Shown here: piece after piece, positions 24,730 through 35,585 of the stretch
Layout: the number at the start of each line of letters is the position of its first letter
How positions within the stretch are numbered: position 1 is the first letter of the stretch
From: Lolium rigidum
Taxonomy: Eukaryota; Streptophyta; Magnoliopsida; Poales; Poaceae
Assembly: GCF_022539505.1 (NCBI RefSeq)
Contig: NC_061514.1
Coordinates: 36,795,769-36,859,768 of the forward strand
Reading direction: 5' to 3'
Length of the DNA stretch: 64,000 nt
Program-made: the position numbers and the translations under genes
Notes under the pieces: generated by a model
What the model saw: the letters and a program-made list of their open reading frames with translations, nothing else
The model's database searches: none
Told to the model about the DNA's origin: nothing

Positions 24730-26448
24730 TGATACGTCTCCAACGTATCGATAATTTCTTATGTTCCATGCTACTTTATTGATGATACCTACATGTTTTA
24801 TGCACACTTTATGTCATATTTATGCGTTTTCTGGAACTAACCTATTAACAAGATGCCGAAGTGCCAGTTCCTGTTTTCTGCTGTTTTTGGTTTCAGAAAT
24901 CCTAGTAACGAAATATTCTCGGAATCGGACGAAATCAACGCCCAGGTTCCTATTTTGCCCGGAAGCATCCAGAACACCCGAGAGCCGCCCGAGGGGGCCC
25001 TGTGGGCCCGAGATGACATGGTGGCGCGGCCCAGGCCCTGGCCGCGCCACCCTATGGTGTCGTCGCCTCGTTGACCCTCCTGCGCCGCCTCTTCGCCTAT
25101 TTAAAGCCCCTGCATCGAAAACCCTTACGGAAAAAGCCACGATACGCGAAACCTTCCAGAGCCGCCGTCATCGCGAAGCCAAGATCGGGGGACGGGAGTC
25201 TCTGTTCCGGCACCCTGCCGGGAGCGGGGAAGTGCCCCGGAAGGCTTCTCCATCGACACCGCTGCCATCTCCACCGCCATCTTCATCACCGCTGCTGCTC
25301 CCATGAGGAGGGAGTAGTTCTCCATCGAGGCTCGGGGCTGTACCGGTAGCTATGTGGTTCATCTCTCTCCTATGTAGTTCAATACAATAATCTCATGAGT
25401 TGCCTTACATGATTGATATTCATATGATGATGCTTGTAATCTAGATGTCATTATGCTAGTCAAGTGGGTTTTACTTATGTGATCTCCGGAGACTCCTTGT
25501 CCCACGTGTGTAAAGGTGACGAGTGTGTGCACCGTGTGGGTCTCTTAGGCTATATTTCACGAAGTACTTATTCACTCGTTGAAGAGCGTAGTGAAGTGCT
25601 TATTTATATCTCTTTATGATTGCAATGTGCATCGTATCACAATTTATCTATGTGCTACTCTAGTGATGTGTTATTAAAGTAGTTTTATTCCTCCCGCATG
25701 TGTGCAAAGGTGACAGTGCGTGCACAGTGTTAGTACTTGGTTTATGCTATGATCATGATCTCTTGTAGATTGCGAAGTTAACTATTGCTATGATAATATT
25801 GATGTGATCTATTCCTCCTACATATGCATGAAGGTGACGAGTGTGCATGCTATGCTAGTACTTGGTTTAGTCTTTTGATCTATCTTACACTTAAGGTTAC
25901 TTAAACATGAGCATTATTGTGGAGCTTGTTAACTCCGGCATTGAGGGTTCGTGTAATCCTACGCAATGTGTTCATCATCCAACAAAAGTGTAGAGTATGC
26001 ATTTATCTATTCTGTTATGTGATCAATGTTGAGAGTGTCCACTAGTGAAAGTGTAATCCCTAGGCCTTGTTCCTAAATACTTGCTGAGTTACTATCTGCT
26101 TGTTTCTTGTTTTTTCGTGTTACTACTGCTGCAATACTACCACCATCAACTACACGCCGACAAGCTATTTTCTCGGCACCATTGCTACTTGCTCATATAT
26201 ATTCATACCACCTGTATTTCACTATCTCTTCGCCGAACTAGTGCACCTATTAGGTGTGTTGGGGACACAAGAGACTTCTTGCTTTGTGGTTGCGGGGTTG
26301 CATGAGAGGGATATCTTTGACCTCTTCCTCCCTGAGTTCGATAAACCTTGGGTGATCCACTTAAGGGAAAACTTGCTGCTGTTCTACAAACCTCTGCACT
26401 TGGAGGCCCAACACTGTCTACAGGAAAGGAGGGGGAACGTAGACATCA
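24730..26448 (+). repeat. 3' LTR of element B (1719 bp)
   Basis: Same length as the 5' LTR and very similar. Most differences fall at CAG/CTG trinucleotides (see findings). It ends TAGACATCA next to the GGGAT target duplication. Confidence 0.9.
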
Positions 26449-26453
26449 GGGAT

Positions 26454-27578
26454 TCAGGAGATCGCCTCCGGCACCTTGCCGGAGAGTGGAATCATCACCG
26501 GAGGGCTCTACATCACCATGCCCGCCTCCGGAATGATGCGTGAGTAGTTCATCCTTGGACTATGGGTCCATAGTAGTAGCTAGATGGTTGTCTTCTCCTC
26601 TTGTGCTATCATGTTTAGATCTTGTGAGCTGCCTATCATGATCAGGATCATCTATTTGTAATGCTACATGTTGTGTTTGGTGGGATCCGATGAATATTGA
26701 ATACTATGTCAAGTTGATTAATTGATCTATCATATATGTGTTGTTTATGTTCTTACATGCTCTCCGTTGCTAGTAGAGGCTCTGGCCAAGTTGATAGTTG
26801 TAACTCCAAGAGGGAGTATTTATGCTCGATAGTGGGTTCATACCTCCATTGAATATGGGACAGTGACAGAAAGTTCTAAGGTTGTGGATGTGCTGCTGCC
26901 ACTAGGGATAAAACATCGATGCTTTGTCTAAGGATATTTGTGTTGATTACATTACGCACCATACTTAATGCAATTGTCTCGTTGTTTGCAACTTAATACT
27001 AGAGGGGTGCGGATGCTAACCTGAAGGTGGACTTTTTAGGCATAGATGCATGCTGGATGGCGGTCTATGTTCTTTGTCGTAATGCCCTAATTAAATCTCA
27101 TAGTAGTCATCATGATATGTATATGAATCTCTATTCTGTCAATTGTCCACCTGTAATTTGTTCACCCAGCATGCTATTTATCTTATTGGAGAGACACCAC
27201 TCGTGAACTGTGGACCCCGGTCCTTTCTTTTACATCTGAAATACAATCTACTGCAATCTCTGTTCTCTGTTGTTTTTTGCAAACAAACATCATTCTCCAC
27301 ACCATACGTTTAATCCTTTGTTTTCAGCAAGCCGGTGAGATTGACAACCTCACTGTTAAGTTGGGGCAAAGTATTTTGATTGTGTTGTGCAGGTTCCACG
27401 TTGGCGCCGTAATCCCTGGTGTTGCGCCGCACTACACTCCTCCACCAACAACCTTCACGTGGCCTTCATCTCCTACTGGTTCGATAACCTTGGTTTCTTT
27501 CTGAGGGAAAACTTACTGCTGTGCGCATCACACCTTCCTCTTGGGGTTCCCAACGGACGTGTGCATCACGCGCCATCA
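26454..27578 (+). repeat. 3' LTR of element A, second part
   Basis: It resumes TCAGGAGATCGCCTCCGGCA after the duplicated GGGAT, colinear with 14300-15439, and ends CGCGCCATCA beside target duplication ATGCT (27579-27583). Confidence 0.88.
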
Positions 27579-27583
27579 ATGCT

Positions 27584-28405
27584 ATTGCGTGAAACCGTTG
27601 AATCAAGGTTTATGTTCAGATTGTTATCCATCATCATATCACCTCTGATCATGTTCCATATGATGTCTTGTGAGTAGTTTGTTTAGTTCTTGAGGACATG
27701 GGTGAAGTCTAAATGTTAGTAGTGAACTATGTTGAGTAATATTTAATGGTTTGATATTTAAGTTGTGGTGTTATTCTTCTAGTGGTGTCATGTGAACGTC
27801 GACTACATGACACTTCACCTTTATGGGCCTAGGGCAATGCATCTTGTATTCGTTTTCTAATTGTGGGGTTGCCGGAGTGACGAAGCAACTCGAACCCCCG
27901 TTGGTATATCGATGCATGAGAGATAGCAGGATCTCGTAGTTTAAAGGTCGTGGTTAGATTTATCTTAATTACTTTCTTGTATTTGCGGATGCTTGCAAGG
28001 GGTTTAATCACAAGTATGTATTAGTCCTAGGAAGGGCGGTGCATTAGCATAGGTTCACCCACACAACACTTATCAAAACAATGAAGATTAATCCACTATA
28101 TGAAGCGAAAGCACTAGGGTAAATTCCCGTGTCTCCTCAAGAACGTTTGGTCATCATAAGTAAACAAACCGGCTTGTCCTTTGTGCTAAAAAGGATTGGG
28201 CCACTTGCTGCAATTATTATTCTCGCATTTTACTTACTTGTATTTTATTTACTGCTATATCAAAACCTCCTGAAAACTTGTCCGTGAGCATTTACAGTGA
28301 ATCCTTCATCGAAACTGCTTGTCAACACCTTCTGCTCCTCATTGGATTCGACACTCTTATTTATCGAAAGTACTACGATACACCCCCTATACTTGTGGGT
28401 CATCA
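27584..28405 (+). repeat. Element E 5' LTR, second part
   Basis: The LTR continues after A and ends CTTGTGGGTCATCA. The E primer-binding site follows 12 bases later at 28418-28435 (one mismatch to the tRNA-Asp complement). Confidence 0.8.
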
Positions 28406-28521
28406 CGACTACTTTTCTGGCGCCGTTGCCGAGGAGTGAAGCGCTATTGGTAAGTGGAATTGGTAAGGAAAACTTTTATTGTACGTGCTGTTTTTATTTC
28501 TGTCTGCTGCTATAATTCATT

Positions 28522-29556
28522 ATGGAGAGATCTTCTCTTGAATTTCTATTTGGAAAATCTACTACTACTGCAAAGGTAGTGGATGACGCGCCAGATGAGA
28601 AAGTGATTCCATATAAAATACCTATGAAAATTATTGAACGTGTTGTGGATAACCGCTATGAAGGGGATGGAACTGTCCATCCTGGAGATCATTTACTTGT
28701 TTTTACATGAATTATGCGGGTTATTCAAGTGTGCGGGTATTTCTATGGATGAAGTTAGGAAGAAACTATTCTCTATGTCGCTGTCTGGTAAAGCGGCGCA
28801 TTGGTATGAACTGCTGAAGAATGGGCATTCTCTTGATTGGAAGGATATTATGCCTCTATTTTATTCTAAATTCTATCCTCCAAGTGAAATTCACGAAGAC
28901 TGAAACCGCATATATAATTTCTGGCCTCATGATGGAGAGAGTATTGCCCAAGCATGGGGGAGATTGAAGTCTTTAATGCTCAAATACCCCATTCATGAGC
29001 TTCATGGTAATATCATTATTGATAATTTCTATGCAAGACTTTCTTTTCAAGATAAAACCTTGCTGGATACTACTTGTTCCGGATCATTCACGCGCAACAA
29101 AGAAGAGTTTAAATGAGACCTTCTTGATCGGATTCAAGAGAATACTGAAGGATGGGAGAACGACAAAGGTAGAGAGTCAGGTATAAATTATGATTATGAA
29201 TGCATTGAAACTTTTATGGATACTGATAAATTTCGAAATATGAGTGCTACTTATGTCTTGACTCTCAAGTTGTTGCAAATTTTTATAAAGCTTTTGCCTC
29301 TCATTTTGAATTGCCTAGGAAGAGTTTTAATAAGTATCATGAACCTTACAAAGATAAAACTGATTCACCTATAGGTAAATGTATTGAAGTTAAAACTGTT
29401 GATCACATTCTTCCCGAAGCTTATATTGAAAAAATTCCTTTTCTTGCTAAAATGAAGGAGTATTCTGTTATAACTAGTGTGGTTAACAAAAGTGCAAAGA
29501 AACCTATAGAACCCGAGGAGCAAATAAATGTTGAACCCGCTTGTTGCAATAGTTAA
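28522..29556 (+). pseudogene. Element E gag-like region, broken
   Basis: It begins MERSSLEFLFGKSTTT, then PGDHLL and ELCGLFKCAGISMDEVRKKL, GKAAHWYELLKNG and LFYSKFYPPSEIH, the retrotransposon gag core of Athila-like elements (capsid assembly on element RNA). Breaks: an extra T near 28700 shifts frame, an in-frame TGA follows HED at about 28900, and another TGA follows EEFK at about 29113. Downstream frames give ESIAQAWGRLKSLMLKYPIH. The product cannot be made as it stands. Confidence 0.75.
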
Positions 29557-32500
29557 AGACCTTGTGACTGAAAATGTAGAAGATGGTCACATCATTTTCT
29601 GTGAAGATGCTTATAATATTGTTTCACATCATAGTAAGTCTAGGAAAGCCAGTGTTCCTATGCTCTCTGTTAGAATTGGTGATCATTGTTATTATGGTTT
29701 ATGCGATATTGGTGCAAGTTCTAGTGCCATTCCTTATGAGCTTTACAGGGAAATCATGCATGAAGTTGGTTCTTGTGAACTTGAAGATATTGATATGGTT
29801 ATTCGGCTAGCTAATAGAGAAACTATCTCTCCTATTTGTATTGTTCGAGATGTGGAAGTTCTATGTGGTAAGATTAAATATCCTGCTGACTTTTTGGTAC
29901 TTGGTTCTGCTGCTAGTAAGACTTGTCCTATCATTTTTGGTAGACCTTTTCCAAATACTTGTGGAGCTATTATAGATTGCAAGAAAGAGAAAATTGTGAC
30001 TAAATTTGTTGGTGAATCTTATGAGTTTAATTTCTCTAAATTTTCCAAAGTTCCTTATGAAGCTGAATTGCCTAATGATGATTTTAGAGTTGAACACTTG
30101 CATCTATTGCTCTTGCTCCTAATAATCCTTTGCAGCAATATTTGGAGGATCATGAGAGTGAAGTATTTAGGGAAGAAAGGAATGAGCTTGATGAAATTTT
30201 CCTTCGTCAACCCATTCTTAAACATGACTTACTGGTCGAAGATCTAGGTACAACACCACCACCAAGGGAAGATCCTGTTTTTGATTTGAAACCGTTACCT
30301 GATAACCTTAAGTATGCTTATATTGATGATAAGAAAACATATCATGTTATTATTAGTGCTAACCTTTCAGATTTTGAGGAAGAAAGATTATTGGAAATAT
30401 TGAAGAAACACCGAGGAGCTATTGGCTACACTCTTGATGACTTGAAGGGGATTTCTCCCTCTATTTGCCAACATGCCATCAACATGGAAGATGATGCAAA
30501 GCCTGTTGTTGAACATCAGCATCGTCTAATTCCTAAGATGAAGGATGTGGTAAGGAATGAGGTATTGAAACTTCTTGAAGATGGTATTATATATCCTATT
30601 GCTGATAGTAGATGGGTGATGTCTACTCACGCTTCTATTCCTGTAGACAGTGTTGGGCCTCCAAGAGCAGAGGTTTGTAGAACAACAGCAAGTTTCCCTT
30701 AAGTGGATCACCCAAGGTTTATCGAACTCAGGGAGGTAGAGGTCAAAGATATTCCTCTCAAGCAACCCTGCAATTAAGATACAAGAAGTCTCTTGTGTCC
30801 CCAACACACCTAATACACTTGTCAGATGTATAGGTGCACTAGTTCGGCGAAGAGATAGTGAAATACAAGTAATATGGATGATTGTAAGTAACAATTGCAA
30901 TCTGAAATAAAGATGGCAGCAAACAAACATGTAACAGAACTTGTTGGAAACGGTGTTTCAATGCTTAGAAACAAGGCCTAGGGATCATACTTGCACTTGT
31001 GGACACTCTCAACAATGATCACATAATAAATAAATAACTTCTCCTCACTTGTGCTACTTTCAAACACTCTCTTGTTGGATAACAAACACCATTCATTTTG
31101 TAGGGCTACAAGAGCTCCCTCAAGCCGGAGTAAACAAGCTCCACAACATCCGGAGTTCATATTAAAGTAACCTCTAGAGTGCATAATAGACCGTTGCAAT
31201 TTAGACCGAGTACTAACATAGCATACACACTGTCACCAATAGCTATGAAAGGGGGAATAGATCACGTCAATACTATCATAGTAATAGTTAACTTCATAAT
31301 CTACAAGAGATTACAATCATAACCTATGCCAAGTACTACATGATGCACACACTGTCACCTTTACATCATGGAGGAGGAATAGACTACTTTAATAACATCA
31401 CTAGAGTAGCACATAGATTAATAGTGATACAAAGCTCATGATCACATAAAGATCACACCATGGGAGAGAGAGAGATGAACCACATAGCTACCGGTAGATC
31501 CCTTAGCCTCGGGGGAGAACTACTCCCTCCTCATCATGGGAGACAGCAACGGCGATGAAGATGGCGGTGGTGTCGATGGAGATAACTCAGGGGGCAATTC
31601 CCCGTCCCGGCGGCGTGCCGGCACAGAGACTTTTGTCCCCCGAAACTTGTCTTCGCGATGGCGGCGGCTGCGTAACTTTTCCCGTATCGTGGCTTGATTC
31701 TTTAGGGTTTTCGCGACGGAGATGATATATAGGCGAAAGGGCGGCCTCGGAGGGGTCCCGAGGGACCCACACCATAGGGGGGCGCGCCCCCCTTGGTCGC
31801 GCCGCCATGTGGGGTGGGGCCCCCTTGGCTCCCCCTGGCCCCTCTCTGGCTCTCTGGAACCTTCCGTTGAAAATAGGAAGTTTGGCTTTTGTTTCGTCCA
31901 ATTCCGAGAATATTTCCTGTGTAAGATTTCTGGAACCAAAAATAGCAGAAAACAGGAACTGGCGCTTTGGCATCTTGTTAATAGGTTAGTTCTGGAAAAT
32001 GCATAAAAATAATATAAAGTGTGAACAAAACATGTAGGTATTGTCATAAAACTAACATGGAACATAAGAAATTATAGATACATTGGAGACGTATCAATGG
32101 GTTAGTCATGTGCATTGTATTCCTAAGAAAGGAGGAATAACTGTTGTGCCTAATGATAATGATGAGCTCATCCCTCAAAGAGTAGTTGTAGGGTATAGAA
32201 TGTGCATTGATTTTCGAAAGGTTAATAAAGTTACTAAGAAAGATCATTACCCTTTACCTTTTATTGATCAAATGCTAGAAAGGTTATCTAAAAATACTCA
32301 TTTCTGCTTTCTTGATGGTTATTCTGGATTTTCACAAATTGCTGTTAGAGCTAAAGATCAAGAGAAAACCACTTTCACTTGTCCCTATGAAACTTATGCT
32401 TATAGGCGTATGCATTTTGGTTTATGTAATGCTCCTGCTACTTTTCAAAGATGCATGTCTGCTATTTTTCATGGCTTTTGTGAAAAGATTGTAGAGGTAT

Positions 32501-33531
32501 TCATGGATGATTTTTCTGTCTATGGAAATTCTTTTGATAATTGTTTGCGAAACCTTGATAAAGTTTTGCAGAGATGTGAAGAAACTAACCTTGTTCTTAT
32601 TTGGGAGAAATGCCACTTTATGGTTAATGAAGGAATTGTATTGGGACATAAAATTCTGAGAGAGGTATTGAAGTTGATAGAGCTAAAGTTAAAGCAATTG
32701 AGAAGATGCCCTATCCTAGGGATGTTAAAGGTATTCGTAGTATTCTTGGTCATGCTGATTTTTATAGAAGATTTATTAAAGATTTCTCTAAAATTTCAAA
32801 GCCTCTTACTAATCTTCTTCAAAAAGATGTACCTTTTGTTTTTGATGATGATTGTAAGGAAGCTTTTGAAACTCTAAAGAAAGCCTTAACAACTGCTCCT
32901 CCTGTAGTTGAACCTCATGATTGGAATTTACCTTTTGAAATTATGTGTGATGCTAGTGATTTTTCTGTAGGTGCTATTCTTGGACAGCGAGTAGATAAAA
33001 AATTGAATGTTATTCATTATGCTAGTAAGACTCTTGATGCTGCTCAAAGAAATTATGCTACAACTGAAAAAGAGTTATTAGCTGTAGTTTTTTGCTTGTG
33101 ACAAGTTTAGACCTTATATTGTTGATTCAAAAGTCACAGTTCATACTGATCATGCTGCAATTAGGTACCTTATGGAAAAGAAAGATGCTAAGCCAAGGCT
33201 TATTAGATGGGTGCTTTTTTTGCAAGAATTTGATTTACATATTGTAGATAGGAAAGGTGCTGATAATCTCGTTCTTGATAATTTGTCTAGATTGGAAAAT
33301 ATTGCTTATGATCCTGTTCCTGTTAATAATAGTTTTCCAAATGAACAATTGGCTGCAATAAAGGTGAGCTCGCGAGATAGTCCTTGGTATGCTGATTATG
33401 CTAACTTTATTGTTTCCAAGTACTTGCCTCCAACCTTTTCAGCTCAGCAAAGGAGGAAATTCTTTTATGACTTGAGGCATTATTTTTGGGATGACCCACA
33501 CTTATATAAAGGAGTGGATGGTATTATGTGA
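29557..33531 (+). pseudogene. Element E protease, reverse transcriptase and RNase H, interrupted by F and 3'-truncated
   Basis: The aspartic protease active site CDIGASSSAIP is at about 29703. The reverse transcriptase begins near 30360 (LSDFEEERLLEILKKHRGAI) and is split at 30616 by solo LTR F. It resumes at 32102 with VHCIPKKGG, the fingers motif YRMCIDFRKVNKVTKKDHYP, and the catalytic box FMDD (32500-32511). After a one-base loss near 32655 it reads RSILGHADFYRRFIKDFSKI. RNase H follows ([30 protein letters not shown]), with a frameshift in a T run near 33090. RLENIAYD and [17 protein letters not shown] mark the start of the integrase region, where the element stops. Removing F's 1480 bp and one copy of its target repeat makes the frame continuous at that point. 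Confidence 0.82.
30617..32096 (-). mobile_element. Solo LTR F (LTR type II), minus orientation, 1480 bp
   Basis: On the plus strand it starts TGATGTCTAC and ends GAGACGTATCA, the reverse complement of the B-type LTR. It is flanked by ATGGG at 30612-30616 and 32097-32101, a clean 5-bp target duplication. No internal region is present, so the element was reduced to a single LTR by recombination between its LTRs. It lies antisense to the reverse transcriptase gene it interrupts. Confidence 0.9.
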
Positions 33532-33874
33532 AGAAGTGTCTCGATCATGTCTTCATAGTTCACGAACTGTACGGTGACACACTTAAGGTTCGATGTCGTT
33601 GCAAGTAAATATGAAATATGGAATGGAGTTTGAATATTGTTCGGAGTCTCGGATGAGATCCAGGACACCACGAGGAGTTCCGGAATGGTCCGGAGAATAA
33701 GATTCATATACGAGAAGTCACATTCCAAGTTTGGGAGTGGTCCGGTGAATTTATGGAAGGTTGTAGAAGGTTCTAGAAATGCGGCGCTTCAAGGCCAACA
33801 AGGCCTCATCTCTTTTGGGCCAACCATCACCAAACTCGGAGATGGTGCATGATTTGTGCATGATGGATTTGGAT
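33532..33874. other. Repeat debris, probably an LTR fragment
   Basis: The sequence (AGTTCACGAACTGTACGGTG, AGGAGTTCCGGAATGGTCCG) has the look of the long non-coding LTRs of grass retrotransposons. No ends, coding region or target repeat could be identified. Confidence 0.35.
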
Positions 33875-33890
33875 TTGGAGACACCAACGA

Positions 33891-34162
33891 TCGGTGGCGG
33901 TGGTTATTTGCCGGAAGAGTGCCTTCGAGCAACCTTGCCTCGTTCCTCGGCGGTGACACTTGGTGGACGCCCGCGACCGGTGGCGGCGATACCCGAGGAC
34001 CCGGTTGCTTTTCAGTTTTTGGTTCCGGGGTGTTTTCTGTAATTGTGCATGCCTTATCTTCAAATACCAGGTTCTTAGGACGAGTTATGTTAGGGATCTG
34101 ACTGCAGCTCGTACGTGCCACATGTTACTGAATGAAATACCACTTATTGTTAAGAAAAAAGA
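33891..34162 (+). mobile_element. Probable retroposed fragment (272 bp) with A-rich end and long target duplication
   Basis: The segment ends TTAAGAAAAAAGA and is flanked by TTGGAGACACC(A/G)ACGA at 33875-33890 and 34163-34178 (15 of 16 identical). An A-rich 3' end with a 16-bp duplication is the signature of target-primed reverse transcription, so this may be a 5'-truncated LINE or a LINE-mobilised transcript. No coding sequence is recognised. The sequence beyond it (34179-34477) is unassigned. Confidence 0.5.
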
Positions 34163-34477
34163 TTGGAGACACCGACGACTATATTGCGTCATCGGTGAAT
34201 TTACATGGAATGGTGGGTAGAGCACCTTGGGTGATATGCCGAACGTCGCAGCAGCTTCTTTTGCTTGCTCCTTGCACACCAAAACGCAACGGGCCAACTA
34301 GTCGCACTTGGCGCCGAATCTCATCATAACAGAAAGTTCCCCTTTTGGAGAGATTTTGGAGAGAAGAGTGATGGCAGGAGGAAATCTGTGATTGAAACTC
34401 ACGCGACCTCTCCCTTTGGATCTTCTTATTTGGTTGAAGTGTGTGCGTAGGCATTCGACGCAGGTCCAAGGTACCTT

Positions 34478-35349
34478 AGGGGTCTGTTCGGTTCTGGAAT
34501 ACACTGGAACGGAATGGAACCGTTCCATTCCTAGGAGGCATTCTCGTGTTCGGTTGTCAACTGGGACGGAACCGGGGCGTTCCTCAGAAGGGAATATTCG
34601 CTCTATATCCGGAACGCACTCGTCCGGCCAAAACGGCCGGACCGAGTGGAACGGGCGCTAATCTCTCTCTCTCCCTCACGCTAATCTCTCTCTCTCCCTC
34701 CACCTCCTCTCTCTCTCCGTCCGAGCTCCCCGCGGCCAGCCATCCCGAGCGGCGGCGGCCCGAGCGGCGGCGGCCCGAGCTCCCCGCGGCCAGCCATCCC
34801 GGCGGCGGCGGCCCGGCAGCCGGCGGCCGAGCGCCAGCGGCCGGCCGGCGGACGGAGCGGCGGCCGGCCATCCCGAGCGCCGGCCACCTCCGGCTCGCCA
34901 CCCGCACCCGAGGTCGCCGCCGAGGTCGCCGCCGCCCGGCCGCACCCGAGGTCGCCGCCGCCCGCCGCACGCCGAGGTCGCCGCCGCCCGCACCCGAGGT
35001 CGCCGCCGCCCGCACCCGAGGTCGCCGCCGCCCGAGCGCGCCCGCACCCGAGGTCGCCGCCGCCCGCGCCGAGGTCGCCGCCGCCCGCACCAGAGGTCGC
35101 CGCCGCCCGGCCGCTGCGCTCCCCCAGCTCGCACCGCCTCCATGATTAGGCTCTAATTAGGCTCTAATTAATAATTTTTAGATTAATTAGGCTCTAATTA
35201 ATTAAATTTTAGATTAACTCCATGTGGTTCCATTCCCTCCTTTCCAGATCAACCGAACGCAAAGATGAAGTGGAATGGAATGTAGTGGAATGGAATGGAA
35301 TGGAATGGTTCCATTCCATTCCACTTCATCTGAAAAGCGAACACACCCT
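34478..35349. mobile_element. GC-rich inverted-repeat element with internal minisatellite
   Basis: The left end AGGGGTCTGTTCGGTT and the right end (reverse complement AGGGTGTGTTCGCTTTTC) are imperfect inverted repeats, followed inward by GGAATGGAAC-type sequence on both sides. The middle (about 34890-35110) is a 21-bp-type minisatellite of ACCCGAGGTCGCCGCCGCCC. The end sequence resembles common hAT- or Harbinger-like MITEs of grasses. No target duplication was confirmed. The 199-aa frame through it is repeat-driven and not called as a gene. It lies about 230 bp upstream of the GTP cyclohydrolase TATA box. Confidence 0.5.
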
Positions 35350-35578
35350 AGATCCGCTAGCTTTCTGAGGGAAACGTACGTACACGGCTTTCTCCTCCTC
35401 CCACCAGATCCAGCCGATCCGAGCCGTAGGTCTCCACATCCGACGGCTGCAGACGCACGCACGCAGCTCCGCCACCCACCCCCGCCGCACCAAACACCAA
35501 CCCCCATCTCGACCACGCGTGACAGCCACGTTTGGTCGACCCCCCAACCGTCCCGCTGACGCTAGGCCCTACAGGCCG

Positions 35579-35585
35579 TATATAT
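35579..35585 (+). promoter_or_regulatory. TATA box of the GTP cyclohydrolase I gene
   Basis: TATATAT followed by CCCCGGGAGG lies 275 bp before the ATG. The leader contains GTGAGC repeated three times (35704-35721). A possible 5'-UTR intron could run from GT at 35727 to AG at 35845; this is inferred from consensus sites only. Confidence 0.5.

Larger units (their letters stand above)
19529..26448 (+). mobile_element. Element B: complete non-autonomous Athila-like LTR retrotransposon (6920 bp)
   Basis: It is flanked by the 5-bp duplication GGGAT (19524-19528 and 26449-26453) inside the 3' LTR of A. The two LTRs are equal in length (19529-21247 and 24730-26448, 1719 bp each). A degraded tRNA-Asp primer-binding site lies at 21258-21275 (16 of 18). 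One intact 248-aa ORF (21413-22159) is followed by about 2.6 kb of conserved non-coding sequence and a polypurine tract (AAGCTTGGGGATGC) right before the 3' LTR. No gag-pol. It is the youngest layer of this nest. Confidence 0.92.
13856..27578 (+). mobile_element. Element A: non-autonomous Athila-like LTR retrotransposon, interrupted by B
   Basis: It is flanked by the 5-bp direct repeat ATGCT (13851-13855 and 27579-27583), proving a discrete insertion into E's LTR. Its own length without B is about 6.8 kb. Layout: 5' LTR 13856-15439; primer-binding site 15451-15468 with a perfect 18-base complement to tRNA-Asp; one small ORF (15699-16436, one stop); about 2.6 kb of non-coding sequence; polypurine tract before 19065; 3' LTR 19065-19528 plus 26454-27578. 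It has no gag, protease, reverse transcriptase or integrase, so movement would need proteins from an autonomous partner. Confidence 0.88.
13163..33531 (+). mobile_element. Element E: Athila-like Ty3/Gypsy, 3'-truncated, holding nested elements A, B and F
   Basis: The 5' LTR is split: 13163-13855 (starts TGATACGTCCATTTTGC) and 27584-28405 (ends GTCATCA). The pieces are parted by element A and rejoin across the duplicated ATGCT, giving about 1.5 kb. A tRNA-Asp primer-binding site lies at 28418-28435 (17 of 18 bases). Gag-like, protease, reverse transcriptase and RNase H regions follow on the plus strand, interrupted by solo LTR F. Sequence ends after the RNase H and the start of the integrase region at 33531, so the rest of integrase and the 3' LTR are missing. 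It is the oldest visible Athila-like layer of the nest: it hosts the other insertions and carries several stops and frameshifts. Confidence 0.85.

Noticed and set aside
31520..32065. 181-aa minus-strand frame inside solo LTR F
   Set aside because: Matching frames occur in the LTRs of A, B and C/D with different breaks. They are LTR sequence with promoter-like features and show no protein domain.
34546..35145. 199-aa Ala/Pro/Arg-rich open frame and its minus-strand partners
   Set aside because: They run through a GC-rich 21-bp-type minisatellite where stops are rare in all frames. No domain is visible and both strands are open.
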